From contig OZ287702.1 in the NCBI GenBank assembly GCA_965649825.1, positions 682,001-746,000 on the forward strand: a DNA stretch of 64,000 nucleotides, written 5' to 3'. Within the stretch, counting starts at the first letter, position 1. Every line of letters begins with the position of its first letter. A program made the translations under genes and the position numbers. Under the pieces are notes generated by a model. It saw nothing but the letters and a program-made list of their open reading frames with translations, was not told the DNA's origin and did no database searches. Source of the stretch: Penicillus capitatus (lineage: Eukaryota > Chlorophyta). Below are positions 44,825-56,681 of this stretch, one piece after another.

Positions 44825-46374
44825 ATGGCGGAGAATATTACATGTGCACAGACCCTTTCTCGGCAGTACGTTTGTTGTAGTTATTCAGGTGCATTGCTTT
44901 AGGTCGAAGCTCTACAAGCAATGACGTGAATTATTCCTACACCCTTCAGACGGAACGCCGATCCGGAAGCTACGAAGTGTGTTCGTATAAATCAACGAGC
45001 TTTCTCCGTGATGCTCTCGAGCAGTGCCGCATTCACAGATACTTTTTCGACGCGAGTGTTGAGGATTTCCTATCCGACGCATTCACGGTTGCCTAACGCA
45101 ACTGGTGCGCACTTCCTCTTTGAACACTCGTAGGATTTTTCTTGACACTCAGTCTGCAGGAGGCTGAAAATAGAAGACAAAAACGGACGGATTTCCGTAT
45201 TCTTGATCTTACACGGTGTGCTTCCTTCGGATACGGTCTACAGATTCACCCTCGTCAACCATTTGGATTCAAAGAAAAGCATAACCAAAGGTATCTCTGA
45301 AGTGCTATGATCTCACAGTTAGGGACTGGTCGAGCAGGATGGCGGGACACGATCAAACCAGGATTGGCTAAAGGGTTTTCTGATATCTCTCTGTCTTCAA
45401 GCGTCAAGGACGCAACTGCTGGTTATCTTTTGGGAGACAGCTTTGTCTTCGTTGTGCAGCTTGGACAGGTGACGCCGGACAACCATAGATTCAGCAAAAA
45501 AATCATAGGGCCGACATGTACAAGCACAGTAAGGTCAAAAAAGCGCTGGATACGAAAGAGGGAGTGCTGCTAGTGGGAATTGCGTTGTTTAGAGGAGATC
45601 CGCTTTTCGGATGCGATTTCGGACGACATCCATATCGGCAGCACAATCTGGTGATAGCATTCGTCCATGCTCGGGGACAGTTTAATGGTTGGAATCGTCG
45701 TATGCGCGTATAGGAATTTGAAACTGGAGCGTCGCGAAACGGCTTTGAATGGAGAGGACTGCCGCGTTCTTCTCTTTTGCAAGACCCATCTTCCCCTGGA
45801 GGCCAACTTCAAGGTCACTCTTGCCAACAAAAGATCCAACGATCTAAGCGTCGTCAGAGGTGCGCATTGCCATTGTCTGAGAGCAATCTCAAACAAGCGG
45901 ATGCCGAAGAGCACATGCACACGTTCCCTTCTGGCCATTCTGGCTGGGGCTGGAGTGATTTCTTTAATATGAGAGAACTAATCGACAATCCAATGCAAGG
46001 ATTCCTTGACGATGGCTGGTTCACTATCATCGTCAAGATATCGTTCAGCATCGCGGAGTCCTCGCACCTTGAAGTGAGTGAACTCGGATATCACTAGATA
46101 CTAACTCTCGTCGCTCACTCAACAGGTAGCTGCAGAGAGTGTAACAAAGCCGATGTGTCTCGTCTGTCAGATTAAAGAACAGACATCCGGGTTCCTTCAT
46201 GGAAAGACGTAAGACAATCTTCGCATTATCTAGACTTCTTTTACAGATGACATTGTACCTCGCAGTTCTCACAAGTGTTTTTGCGCGGAGTGTTGTGAGA
46301 TGTACTACAGAAATAGCACAAAATGCCCCGTGTGTGATGTCAGAGCAGACTACAAGATCAGCGACTATGCCTAG
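44825..46374 (+). CDS. MATH-MATH-RING protein, putative E3 ubiquitin ligase
   Basis: Probable ubiquitin ligase with two TRAF-like MATH domains followed by a C-terminal RING. MATH 1: RISVFLILHGVLPSDTVYRF and TLVNHLDSKKSITK, then after intron 45291-45337, GFSDISLSSSVKDATAGYLL (to 45468). MATH 2: RVLLFCKTHLPLEANFK spliced (44 nt, GTCACT...GTCAG) to LPLSESNLKQADAEEHMHTF and SGWGWSDFFNMREL with GFLDDGWFTIIV. RING: CLVCQIKEQTSGFLHGK, then after the intron at 46209-46265, SHKCFCAECCEMYYR and KCPVC. The third metal position that is Cys in C-G-H type RINGs appears to be Thr or Ser. The order is the reverse of classic TRAFs (RING first, MATH last). The N-terminal exons (44825 to about 45100) are uncertain. 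Confidence 0.7.
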
Positions 46375-46958
46375 AAACCGAAACTGCTTTGGATTGCACC
46401 TCATTGTACAGTGGTTTTGATCTTGGTTGCGACAACGGATATTAAGCCAAATATGCGATGACGTTGGCGAGACGATTTGTAATGGGGTAACTGATTCCTC
46501 TTATGTAAATTGCTTGCGCACACTGCCCGAATGTTGGAAGGCGTTTAGACGACAGACACTCTCTGTGCATTCAGCTATTCGTGCAGCTTCCTTCGTCGCT
46601 CCACACTGAAACATTCGAAACTCGACATTCATCCCAAGAACAGCCGAGAATCGAGAGGCGGCGAATATACCAACGGACAACAGAAACTCCGCGGCGTTTT
46701 CTGTAGAAACAGTTGTCGATTGCACTGAGCTCCAGCTAACGAACTAGCTGCCACACGATATCGAGTGGCAGCCGTGTGACATCAAATCATCCATCCATCT
46801 TCAGCACGACACTCTTGCCGCTTCGACTCTGTTGCCTTCGCGTTTTCACCCGCCTTGCTTTTAATGACTTATCACGCAGCGCTGTTTATAGATTGTTAGC
46901 GAATCGACAGATTCACTGAGCGTCGTCTCCACTTTTCGACTTCACTTGCGTCTCCGAT
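46375..46958. other. intergenic region
   Basis: No frame with recognisable content. The last 150 bp before 46959 are pyrimidine-rich and are probably promoter and 5' UTR of the BRO1 gene. Confidence 0.45.
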
Positions 46959-48354
46959 ATGTCTTCCAGAAAACTCAGCGGCTTCGGTCGACTGTCCCTC
47001 TCGTCTTCTGCCTTACTCTGCTTGTCCAATTCCGCAGAATACAACTGTTTCTACTTTAAACACTCCACGAAATGCGACTTAAAACTGCCCATCTCAGAAT
47101 ATATACTAAAGGAACATGGGCCCGAACGCCTCTCCGATGCTCGCGAATATTTGGATGCCCTGAACCAAAAACGAATGAAGGTGCTTGCTGTTGTCGATGC
47201 TGAGCCAAATGGCGATGCAGATAAGGAAGTCTTTGCAACGTAATGCCGTTTCACTCCTGTTCGATACAAGAATACTCTGCAGGTACTACCGTTCCCTCTG
47301 TGCGCTGGAGAGACTGCCCACAGCTGACTCGGATGAACCCAAAATTATCCTTTCCTTCTCCTGGACCAATTCCACATCGGCGAGAAGGGTATACACAAAA
47401 GGGGATATCCATCTCGAAAAGGCGGCTATCCTTTTTAACCTTGCAGCTCTGCTTTCGCAGCAGGCCATACAGACGAGCAACGAATCCCATTCGGATAAGC
47501 AAGGAGTCGCCGTTGCCAGACTGTTCCAAGTAATCTCTACTCCAACACAGAAAACTCTGAACGGAACAACGAGCCGCAGGAATCCGCCTCTGTCTTTTCA
47601 GAACTGCGAAGAGTAGCAGCAAAGGTGATGTTCCGTTCAGGTGATGCGATCTCATTGTTTGGATGCAGATTGGGAATCCAAAGCCTTCCGATCTCTCACC
47701 CGAGTCTCTGGAGATTGCGGAGACACTGATGTTAACTCAGGCTCAGGAATGTGTCGTTTGGACAGCGATAAAAGATAAGAAACAGGCATCCGTCGTGGCT
47801 CAATGCGCCAAACGTGGTTCCCTGATGTATGCCGATGTACTGCGGCAGCTTAATGGTCTTCCCACGGGAACAGTGGCGGACCGTTCGTGGAAGGTCGGTT
47901 TCGATCCATTGTCCGTCTCCCTCACGGAAGACTGATTTGTAGCCTACGATGGAGCGAAAGAGTTGGCTGCTTGATGCAATCTGCCAACACTATTCGGCTA
48001 TTCATGCCCGTCAGAGCAATGAGATCGGTATGGAGATTCCACGTTTGGAGCAGACAGCATCGATTCTGGAGAAGCTTCGCAATAAAGGATTTGCGAGCGA
48101 ACACCTCAACCAATTCGTTCATCGCCTCGACAGCATCACCACTGAACGCATACAGAACGCAAAAGCGGTGTGCATACAACTGACAACCGGATTCTCTTAA
48201 GGCGCTTCTCTAGGATAACGATTCCGTCTATCTTCAGAAAATATTACCGTTTGCGGCGTTGCCAGTTGTCAAGGGCTTTCAGGCCGTCAAAACCAGCGCC
48301 TGTCCTTATCTCGATGCCACGGACGAGACTCTCTTGTCAGATTTCGCGGCGTAG
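46959..48354 (+). CDS. BRO1-domain protein (ALIX/BROX-like)
   Basis: ESCRT-associated protein; BRO1 domains bind the CHMP4/Snf7 C-terminal helix at endosomes. Exon 1 (46959-47239) gives CDLKLPISEYILKEHG. After a 43-nt intron (47240-47282), YYRSLCALERLP, IILSFSWTNSTSARRVYTKG and LEKAAILFNLAALLSQQA follow, the core BRO1 signature (L-x-F-E-K-A-x-V-L-F-N-L-A-A-L). Later exons carry SLEIAETLMLTQAQECVVW, EIPRLEQTASILEKLRNKGF, and DNDSVYLQ|KILPFAALPVVK. The stop at 48352 follows shortly after the domain ends, so there is no V-domain or Pro-rich tail: a BRO1-only protein similar in plan to BROX but without its CAAX end (it ends SDFAA). Confidence 0.85.
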
Positions 48355-48727
48355 TGCTTACTGAGTTCTCTATGGTGGATGGAGCATTCCATTCAATCGT
48401 CCACGTGTCCATGATTGGCAGCCCGATTTCTTTTCAGATCGCCAACGATTCATCCATGGCATTTGCCAATGGAAATCTTTCGTCGTCCTGTGTCTAGCAG
48501 AGCAGTTGCCGCACTTCACGAGGCTCTTGACTAACTGCTTCTCGACGTGCACGATCAGACGGATTATTTTTGTATTGGTATCTTTGATTCGAACCACAGC
48601 GGTTTTGCACAGAGGAAAATAGTAGACACTGGAGCTTCTTCTTTGCCATCTTCGGTCTGAAGTATGACTGAGAAGGTTTATGACTCTATCGGGGCTGTGC
48701 TGAACGATTCCTGTTGAGAGGGCCGAT
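48355..48727. other. intergenic region
   Basis: Short frames only. A plus-strand ATG at about 48664 begins a 17-codon frame that stops. Probably 3' UTR and promoter between two plus-strand genes. Confidence 0.4.
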
Positions 48728-51700
48728 ATGTCTTATTCGTTCTTGGTTATAGGTCCCATCCGCTCCGATCGAACTGCCACGATGCGTTTCCGAATAATGG
48801 CCCTCACGACGGAGATCACATGTACATTACGTTGCTGGTCTCCAAGCGTCGCGTACGTTTCGGATCGACGTCGACGCATTGATCGTCAAAGAACACCGAC
48901 AGAAGGTCGGCTGTCTCCCTCCACGTTGCCCTTGCCCACAAAAGAACGCATGCTCAGCTGCCAAGCGAAGTGTCAAGACGATCGGCGTCGCTGAAGGAAT
49001 GCTGCGGTCTGCGAAGGCGGCGTGTCGAAAAGATCTCCACATGTCCTCGTCTCTTCGCCCAGACGTCGCTGTCGGAGAGAGGGACGTCGGGGCTCTCTAC
49101 GTCGACTATGACTCGACGCTCACCCTCTCATCTTCCATACCTCGACAGTTTGCAGCCATTTCAGAGTCCTTTGCACCAGTGAATCGATCGTTTGCTATCT
49201 TGGATATCTGTCTCATTAAACCGAGTGCCCCCTGATCAGAGTGACGCGAAAGAACGATCGGAAACGATGGCAAAGGTGTCAGCAGACTATCAAAAAGAAT
49301 ACGATGCCTTTATCGAAGAATGCATCGATTCCACGGTGAGGCCATTCAGTGGAAGGCGCGACTGTCGACGATGGATTCTCTAGTCGACGGATGTGTTCGA
49401 TTGGAATATGATTCGAGATTTCATTTCGAAGATGGCCGCCTTCGAAAGGAAGTGGGTCGGGATACTCGAAGAGAGTCGCGTCCTGCAAGGTCAGCGATCT
49501 GCACTGTGATGATCGATCGTGCATTCGACGGCGGAATAGGAGTGCACGAGGAAGTCTTTTTGCAGGCCGCCCGAAAAACAGAACTGCATCCTGGATGCGT
49601 GCAGGTGCTCGAGAAGTGTGCCAAGCAAGGAATACCAATCGAGGTTCTAAGCATCAACTGGTCGGCAGAATGGATCCGGCGTTCTCTGACTGACCAATCC
49701 AACAACCTCAAGCTTGCACATCTCACACCACCAGTTCTTCTTACAACAGAGCATCACTGTTGTGCAGAGTGATTCTGGAAAAGGACAGCGAAAGAATTCG
49801 CATCCATGCGAACGAACTGGAGTACGATAATGGCCTCTCAACAGGAAGGCTGGTGAAGTATCCATCCATATTTATGGCTTCACACTATGGCAAAGGGTCG
49901 CCGCTGTGCATAGAGAGATCGAGTGCGGCGAGGAGAAGGGGAAGCGGATGAAGACGTTATTGGTGAAGAGGTCTGGATCGAAAGGTCAAACGATCTACAT
50001 CGGCGATTCTCTCCTGGACTTGGAACCCCTTCTTCTCGTATGGCCTTATCAAGCATCGCTGAAACTGTTTCTCGTTCTGCACAGGCGGATGTTGGAATCG
50101 TTCTCGGTGCTGACCAGACGCTTCTGTCGTTTCTGAAACGCGCTCGTGTGGAAGTGCTATCTATCTCGACAGGCAGTTTGAGAAATACGAGCTCGAAGCT
50201 CATCCGAGAGAGTTCAAATGGTCGATCCACCTCGTCCACTCGATCCACCTCTTATTTGTTTTGCCAGACGCAGAGAACCCTCGGGTGTTTCAGGCAATGA
50301 ACTGGAAAGAAGTGCAGCGGTTTCTCTTCGATGAGGCTGGCCGTGTGCCCCGTGTCCTCGTCATCGCGGGTTCCGACTCCGGTGGCGGAGCAGGGATCCA
50401 AGCAGATCTCAAGGTCACACACTAGTTAAATCGCTACGTCGTCGTGACTGATGGAGATGGATTTGGTAGACATGCCTGGCAGTCGGATCGTTTGCGACGA
50501 CGGCGATCACGGCTGTCACGGCGCAGAACACCTTCGGTGTCCAGTCCATCCACTCCATTCCCGCAGGAGAGATAGAACGCCAAATGGACGCTGTCCTTTC
50601 TGGTAACGTCTGTCAGAGGTTGACCGAATCGCAAATGGCCGCTGTGCAGACATCGGGACAGATGCCGTCAAGATCGGCATGTTGCCTTCTACCGAAGCCC
50701 TGAGGTCTGTTGTGAAGAAACTGGGAGAACATGAAGCGCCAAGTGTTGTGGTGGATCCGGTGCTGGTCGCAACAAGCGGAGACAAACTTACTGGAGATCA
50801 GGTTGCAGAAATGATAATCAAGGAGCTTCTTCCACTGGCGACAGTGGTGACGCCCAATATCCACGAAGCTGAGATCCTGAGTGGACAGAGAATCACTTCG
50901 CTTGACGATATGGAATCAGCCGCCCGTTGCATCCATCGAGCAGGTCCACAAATGGTTGTCGTGAAGGGAGGCCACATGCCGGAATCGAAGAGGGTCCACG
51001 ACGTGATCTTCGATGGAAGGGATGTGCACATTCTGGAACACGCGTTCATCGAAACGCAGCGATTGCACGGAACCGGATGCACATTGTCATCGGCGATCGC
51101 ATCCTATCTGGCTCAAGGCATGGTACCATTGGTTGCCATTCGACATGCCATCTTCTATCTACAAGACGCATTGGGCGGCAGTCTAGAAATGGACATCGGT
51201 CAAGGCACACAGCTGCCATTCCATCATGGCTATCGGTTACATCGTTGGCCAAAAAGACGGTCTTTTCGGACAGCGTTCAGTCTATGTCTCTATGGAATCA
51301 CGGATCAGAGGTACAACGAGAAGCACAAGCGGAGCTTTAGAGAAGCTGTGAGAGGGGCTATTGATGGAGGCGTGACTATTCTGCAGATCAGAGACAAGGA
51401 TAGTGATGCGTCTCACTTCTTAGATTGCGTTAAAGTCGCGATGGAAGAGGCGGAACAACATGGAGTGCCAGTGATCGTCAACGACAGGGTCGATGTGGCC
51501 ATCGCCGCTGATGCTGACGGTATCCATGTCGGACAGGTACACAAATACTTCCGGTTCCTGAGCCAGATCCGACAATGTTATTTTGATCTCCCATAGGAGG
51601 ATCTGCCAGCAGCCGAAACGCGACGACTGATCGGTCCCGATAAGATTCTAGGAGTTTCTGCAAAAACAGTGCAGGAAGCGCTGGCGGCAGAGAGCGCTGG

Positions 51701-51986
51701 TGCCGATTATCTAGGCGTCGGCTCTATGTACGCAACACCGTCGAAAGACTCCTCAATCGTCGGTGTCGATCGGCTGCGATCGATTCGAGAAGCAGTTTCG
51801 ATTCCGATCGTTGCGATCGGAGGTATCACCGAGGAGAATATCGACGAGATCATCGATGCCGGATCGGATGGTGTCGCTGTGATCTCAGCGATCTTCGACT
51901 CGGAGAACGTCTCAGAGAAGACATCGAGGTTGCGATCCAGAATCGACATCGCTCGTCCATCAGTCACCTCATCGCGCCTTTCTTGA
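48728..51986 (+). CDS. thiamine biosynthesis fusion: HAD phosphatase, ThiD and ThiE
   Basis: Multidomain enzyme for the last cytosolic or plastid steps to thiamine. The HAD domain resembles the phosphatase half of plant TH2: [15 protein letters not shown] (D-x-D-x-T nucleophile), [13 protein letters not shown] spliced to [53 protein letters not shown] and [12 protein letters not shown]. ThiD (HMP/HMP-P kinase) follows: [57 protein letters not shown] and [17 protein letters not shown]. ThiE (TMP synthase) ends the protein: [48 protein letters not shown] and [14 protein letters not shown]. Catalytic motifs all look intact. One protein could thus phosphorylate HMP, couple it to the thiazole and dephosphorylate TMP. 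The N-terminal exons before about 49050 are not recognised and the start is uncertain. Confidence 0.85.
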
Positions 51987-52024
51987 TCGACGATTCGTCG
52001 TACGACACGATTGCATTACGCGCG

Positions 52025-53344
52025 ATGTTATCGCCGAGTTGCTCGATTCCTGGATCGATCCGTTACCCGAAACAAGCACGCGTCGAGAATGAGAATAGCG
52101 AACGAACACTGACGGATAGAGAGGAAACGCCTAACGTCGTCGACGACGATGACCTATCGGACTTTGACGATCATCCCGATATCGTTAAACTCTTGGAGCA
52201 GCGTTTCGCTCGCGGAGTCTACTGCGGAAAAGTGTTCGGCACGAAGGTCTGCATCAGCAATCTTGGATCGACCTTCGATGACGCTCAACTTGCGAACGAA
52301 CTGACGCAACACCTCAGTGGCGTCGATGCCGTGCGTTTCGCCAAAGTCCCAATCGAATCCCTTACGCTGCGAACTGGCCACGGCTGCATCGAGTTCGATT
52401 CGTTCGAGAGCGCCATCAAAGGAATGCTCCAGCTGGAGACGCTCTACCTAGACTGTCCGGGATCGCCCCTTCCCCGTCCAATTCTCAGCCACTTTCCTCA
52501 GAGATTAGAGCCTCTTTGGGGAAAGAATGACCTCCCAGGATACATTCTAGATCACGGTGTGCCGCCACACTTCTGCCAGCCAAACACGTTTGAGTACGAT
52601 GTGGCCTTGGAATGGAGACAGATGCAGAAGTGGCTGGCACTGTCGAAGAAGAGGCTGTGTGATGTCTATGTCAAAAGCATCTGCAAAGAGCTGATCGAGT
52701 ACAAGTCCCACGTGGACATCGCAGCACTCGAAGCTGTCTTCCAAACTCCAGTACAGCTGCCCAAATCGCGAACCGTCGTGTTCAAAGGCGTATCAACCGA
52801 GCTCAAGAACGAGCAGATCCGAAATGCTGTCGAGGTGGCTGACTACTGTGGCAACATCCGTCGACTGGAGTGTCCAGTGACAGGACAGGAGTCGAGTACC
52901 GCTTTCGTAGAAATCAGTTCTGCCGAAAGGGCCGCCTCCTTCGCAGAGGACATGAAGAACTTTCTCTTCATCATGGGACGCTCTCCCCGTCCGGCCGAAG
53001 CAGACATCTTTCGATTTGGACCCCCGCGCGGATTCGAAGGCATCTTCGATCGTGCCATCGAATCTGTCTTCTGTCTGAAAATGCGTGAAATGGATCCTGC
53101 ACTCTACTCCAAGACGCACGTCATCGATCTGTCCTCCTGTACTGAAGAGAAGAAGAAGCGTTGTGCGAAGATTCGGAGAATTCTGGACGGTATGATGGCG
53201 ATGCGTGGTGACTGGAAACTCGAGTCCTACGCCTTTCAGCAAGATCTACATGTCCGTCAGAAAGACTGGATCGATAGAGAGATGAAGAAGCTGGAGAAAC
53301 TGGAACGCGTCGTCCCACAGTTTTTCGATGAAAAGGAACGATAG
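52025..53344 (+). CDS. two-RRM RNA-binding protein
   Basis: Single-exon ORF of about 439 residues from the first ATG; the frame is open back to 51983 without ATG. RRM 1 near residues 75-150: TKVCISNLGSTFDDAQLANE (RNP2-like) and GHGCIEFDSFESAI (RNP1-like, aromatic partly lost). RRM 2 near 255-320: RTVVFKGVSTELKNEQIRNA and STAFVEISSAERAASFAED. The N-terminus is acidic (DDDDLSDFDD) and the C-terminus is a charged helix (REMKKLEKLERVV). The target is unknown and I do not recognise a specific orthologue. It starts 38 bp after the thiamine gene's stop on the same strand, typical of the dense packing here. Confidence 0.7.
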   Translation: MLSPSCSIPGSIRYPKQARVENENSERTLTDREETPNVVDDDDLSDFDDHPDIVKLLEQRFARGVYCGKVFGTKVCISNLGSTFDDAQLANELTQHLSGVDAVRFAKVPIESLTLRTGHGCIEFDSFESAIKGMLQLETLYLDCPGSPLPRPILSHFPQRLEPLWGKNDLPGYILDHGVPPHFCQPNTFEYDVALEWRQMQKWLALSKKRLCDVYVKSICKELIEYKSHVDIAALEAVFQTPVQLPKSRTVVFKGVSTELKNEQIRNAVEVADYCGNIRRLECPVTGQESSTAFVEISSAERAASFAEDMKNFLFIMGRSPRPAEADIFRFGPPRGFEGIFDRAIESVFCLKMREMDPALYSKTHVIDLSSCTEEKKKRCAKIRRILDGMMAMRGDWKLESYAFQQDLHVRQKDWIDREMKKLEKLERVVPQFFDEKER

Positions 53345-53736
53345 AGCCGACATCATCCGATGACAGCGACTTCTGTATCACTCTTAAAGTGTGATGACGA
53401 TCATTCGTCCTTTAAAGCTCTAAGTTCTATCCTGCGTCTCTCCCGATACCCCAACAGTTGTGCTCTCTAGCGTAAGGCGCGATCAAGTAGAGAGAACGGG
53501 TTTATAGTGCGTTTTACACGATTCTGTACAACTGTGCTACAAACGGCAGAGACGAAAGACATCTTCTATTCCGGACGTCTATCTCCCTGGAAGGTATCAG
53601 GTCTCTTATTTCAGGCACAAATTTTTTTGCTACTGATAATCATGTGGTCAAGTCATTTCTCTGTGTAATGATCTTGACTTGCGGCATCCGTCGACGTTGC
53701 TGTCCACGGCTCGGTGTGCTCTTTCCAAACATCGCT
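53345..53736. other. convergent 3' spacer
   Basis: Between two convergent genes. A/T-rich with no ORF of note. Confidence 0.5.
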
Positions 53737-55939
53737 TCACAATAGATCGAGGTCACTACTGCGACGCACTTGGTCAGAATTCACAGTGCGCAAGACCTGA
53801 TGACCATTTTCCAGTTCCTTATCCGCTGCCGTTTGTTTTGAGGATGGATGGGGCCGCTGAAGAACAGATCGGGAAATGGAAATGACGACAGGTGTGATCA
53901 GAAGCGACAGGCCTGTCACGCCGACTAGCAAGAGGTACATCTCCACCTCCAGCAATCCAAAGTCGACGCCGATGGACAACAAGACAAAGGCGAATTCACT
54001 GATCTGTGCCAAACTTAAGCCCACCTAAAGCAAAACGCCAGTCCTCTTCGTTCTTGCTTGCTGGGTTTACAAGCAATGACGTGCGGCTGTCGAAACGGAA
54101 GGCACGGACAACAAAGGTAATGACGGATGCTTTGCAGACAAGCACAGCGATGACGCTGCAAGTCAGGATAGCGATGTGTTCCCAGACGAAGGTGGGCGAC
54201 ACCATGAGGCCAATGGAGGCCATGAACAGCGTCATGAAAATGTTTCGGGCGCCTTCGATGGCCTTGATCGCTGTTGGCGCTTGGGGAGTGGAGGACAGTA
54301 GACACCCAGCCAAGAAGGCGCCCAATTCGTGAGACAGTCCGATCCACCCCGTGAGAAGTGCACAGAGAAAGCAATAAGAGAGCAGCATGATCTGAAAGAG
54401 ATCCTGACTAAAGAGCCTAATAGAGAAGCCGGATAGAAGTCAGTAAAGAGGGACAAGCAGATGATCTCACGAATTGGCTCTCTTGATAAGGGGAGGCAGA
54501 ATAGTTCTCGAAGTGAATGCGCCAACGCCGACGAGGGCAATGAGCTTGGCGGCGAGACTGAGCAGCAGGGGAAAAATGGACGACTCTGCGCATCACAGAA
54601 CTCGAGTGCTTTCGGAAGGGCTCTGACAACCTTCATCGGCATTTGCAGGTTGATCCTGTTGTCCTCGGATAAGAGGCATCGTCGCAAACATGAGACCCAC
54701 TGTACAATCTTGCAGGATGAGTGTGCCGATCGTGATCTGTCCGTAAGGAGAGCTCGTGGATTTGCTGGATTCCAGACAATTGGCCACGACAGACGTGGAT
54801 GACAGCGATAGAAGGGCACCGATAAACGCTCCGATACCGACGTCTGCTCCAGTAATGGAACAACCGAAGACCATGATAACGACAAAGGTAAGCATCTCTA
54901 TCAGACCACCTGGCAGTACACAACTGAATAAGTTCAGGCATCGTCATCTGACGGGGGATACCAAAGAAAGCGACACCGCCCACTGCATGGATCTTGGCAA
55001 GGGAGAACTCCAATCCCAGGTAAAAGAGAAGCAGCTGGACTCCCAGCTGAGCTAGAGACTGGACTTGAACGAGTTCCTGTGACACAGCATGAGAGGGGAA
55101 GATAGAGGAGAAGGGTGACCTGAATCAGCATGAATCCACCTGTGCCCACAATAGATCCAGCGACAAAATATCCGTTAATGACGGGCTGGCCGAAGCACTC
55201 AAACACCAATCCCAAACACTGTCTTGCGCAAGACAATAAGCAAAAGTATACAGCACTTGTGTCTTACAGCTGCCGCTGTGTAGAGAATCGTCAGATCTTG
55301 AATAAATACCGGATCGAGCGTGAGCACACCGAGCTCCCTGTAACCCACGCGCCAATCTTAAGGCCTCCACCCAGCGTCGCTGCACAGACTTGGGTTTGGA
55401 TAGCACGAATTCATTGTCGTGTGAGTCGATCATTCGGTCCACATCCGACTCCATCTCATGTGCCTTGGCAGAACTCGTGTGATTCGATACCGTACTGTTA
55501 CCCGCAACAGCTTCACTCGATGTGGTATTTCCATTCCCTCTCTGCTTATGACTGACGCGCACCACCGTCTCCATCAATCCCTGTTCGTGTTTACCCATGT
55601 ATCCGATATCGAAGACGATGGATGTTTCGATGGACTGACTTGTTCAGACTTGGCACTCTGATTGTAGGCGATGCCCTTTTTCTCCTCCGCCTCGCGAAGG
55701 TCGCCGGCGAACTCCTCCTTGACGTAATTTTCCACCTTGGAAGCAATCGTCCCTCTACCGTGGTGGGTATCCTTCGAGTTGGCTTTGTCTGAGTTCCTCA
55801 GTGTCGAGGCATTGTTTCCAACGGCGTTTTCAGCAGACAAGACCGAAGTGATATCGTTTCCATGGCAGAGGACAACGAAGAATGAGAAAACGAGTAAGGT
55901 AGCAACGAACGCGTTCATGGACGAAGAAGAACAGGTCAT
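53737..55939 (-). CDS. CPA2 K+/H+ antiporter, KEA4-6/TMCO3 type
   Basis: Monovalent cation/proton antiporter of the CPA2 family in an endomembrane. The first exon encodes a signal peptide (AFVATLLVFSFFVVLCHGND), then a luminal or coiled region and ETVVRVSHKQRGN; SHDNEFVLSKPKS matches the pre-membrane segment of plant KEA4-6. Membrane exons follow: CFGQPVINGYFVAGSIVGTG, then after a short intron, LAQLGVQLLLFYLGLEFSLAK (the conserved L-G-L-E-F helix), IGAFIGALLSLSSTSVVANC, ELGAFLAGCLLSS and IGLMVSPTFVWEHIAIL, and finally LAQISEFAFVLLSIGVDFGL. About eight short introns are needed. A soluble KTN domain is absent, as in KEA4-6 and TMCO3. The start uses the ATG at 55939; the one at 55918 is also possible. 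Divergent from the EF-hand gene with about 110 bp between. Confidence 0.82.
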
Positions 55940-56050
55940 AGCCGAGTTCTGCTCGCTGCTCGATGATCGATGATCATACACGCTCCTGTCACGTCACATC
56001 ACGATTGGAATTTTGAGACGAGAAAGATTGCAGTCAATAGCGACGTCATC

Positions 56051-56681
56051 ATGCAAGGTGTTCGACTGACGACGACCGAAATCGACGTCTGTCGAAAGCT
56101 TTTCAATCGCTACGATAAAAACAGTAAACGACAGCCCTATGCGAATAGACTGTGCGATGAAAGATGACAGAGAATGGGACGATTGACATTGTCGAGATCA
56201 AATCTGCGCTGACGGCGATCGGCCAATCGATATCCGATGAAGATCTGTTTCTCCTCATGAGCGAAGTAAGCAACGCAGAGAGCGATGCCAGTCATCGACG
56301 CGATCCAGGCCGATGCGAATAACAGCGGTGTCATCGAATTTGAGGAGTTTCTTAAGGCGATAGAAAAACAGAAGAAGGCGGCAGAGAAATCCAGAGACAT
56401 CCACGCCACCGTCGACGCCTTTGTGGCTCTCGGCGGAAATGTTCATCGAATCACGCCGGAGACACATTGAAAGGCGTCTCTGTGTACAGGCAGACAGGAC
56501 GGGGAAGATTTCATTGGACCGACTGCGTGACACCTTGCAAGTGAGCACTCGTACGCTCTGCATTCCTGAATGACCAAGTTGTCGAGAATAGGAGTTTGAT
56601 TTGATGCCGAATGTCCAGTTTCATGACAAAGATGGATCAGGCTTTGTGGAATTTGACGAGTTCAGAGCGCTGTTTGATTGA
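56051..56681 (+). CDS. four-EF-hand calcium-binding protein, centrin/calmodulin-like
   Basis: Small Ca2+ sensor. Exons join across introns of about 45-55 nt to give four EF-hands: DKNKNGTIDIVE (formed across the first splice), DANNSGVIEFEE, a weaker third (NADRTGKISLDR) and DKDGSGFVEFDE at the end. Loops 1, 2 and 4 have good coordinating residues; loop 3 has the Ca2+-ligand Glu at position 12 changed to Arg and is probably weak. The N-terminus TTTEIDVCRKLFNRYDKN fits the E-helix of hand 1. A basic linker (EKQKKAAEKSRD) separates the lobes, closer to centrins than to calmodulin, but I do not assign an orthologue. It shares a short promoter region with the antiporter gene. Confidence 0.75.

Noticed and set aside
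48575-48615. tRNA-like T-loop (GGTTCGAATC on the minus strand)
   Set aside because: No 5-bp T stem, anticodon stem or acceptor stem can be built around it.
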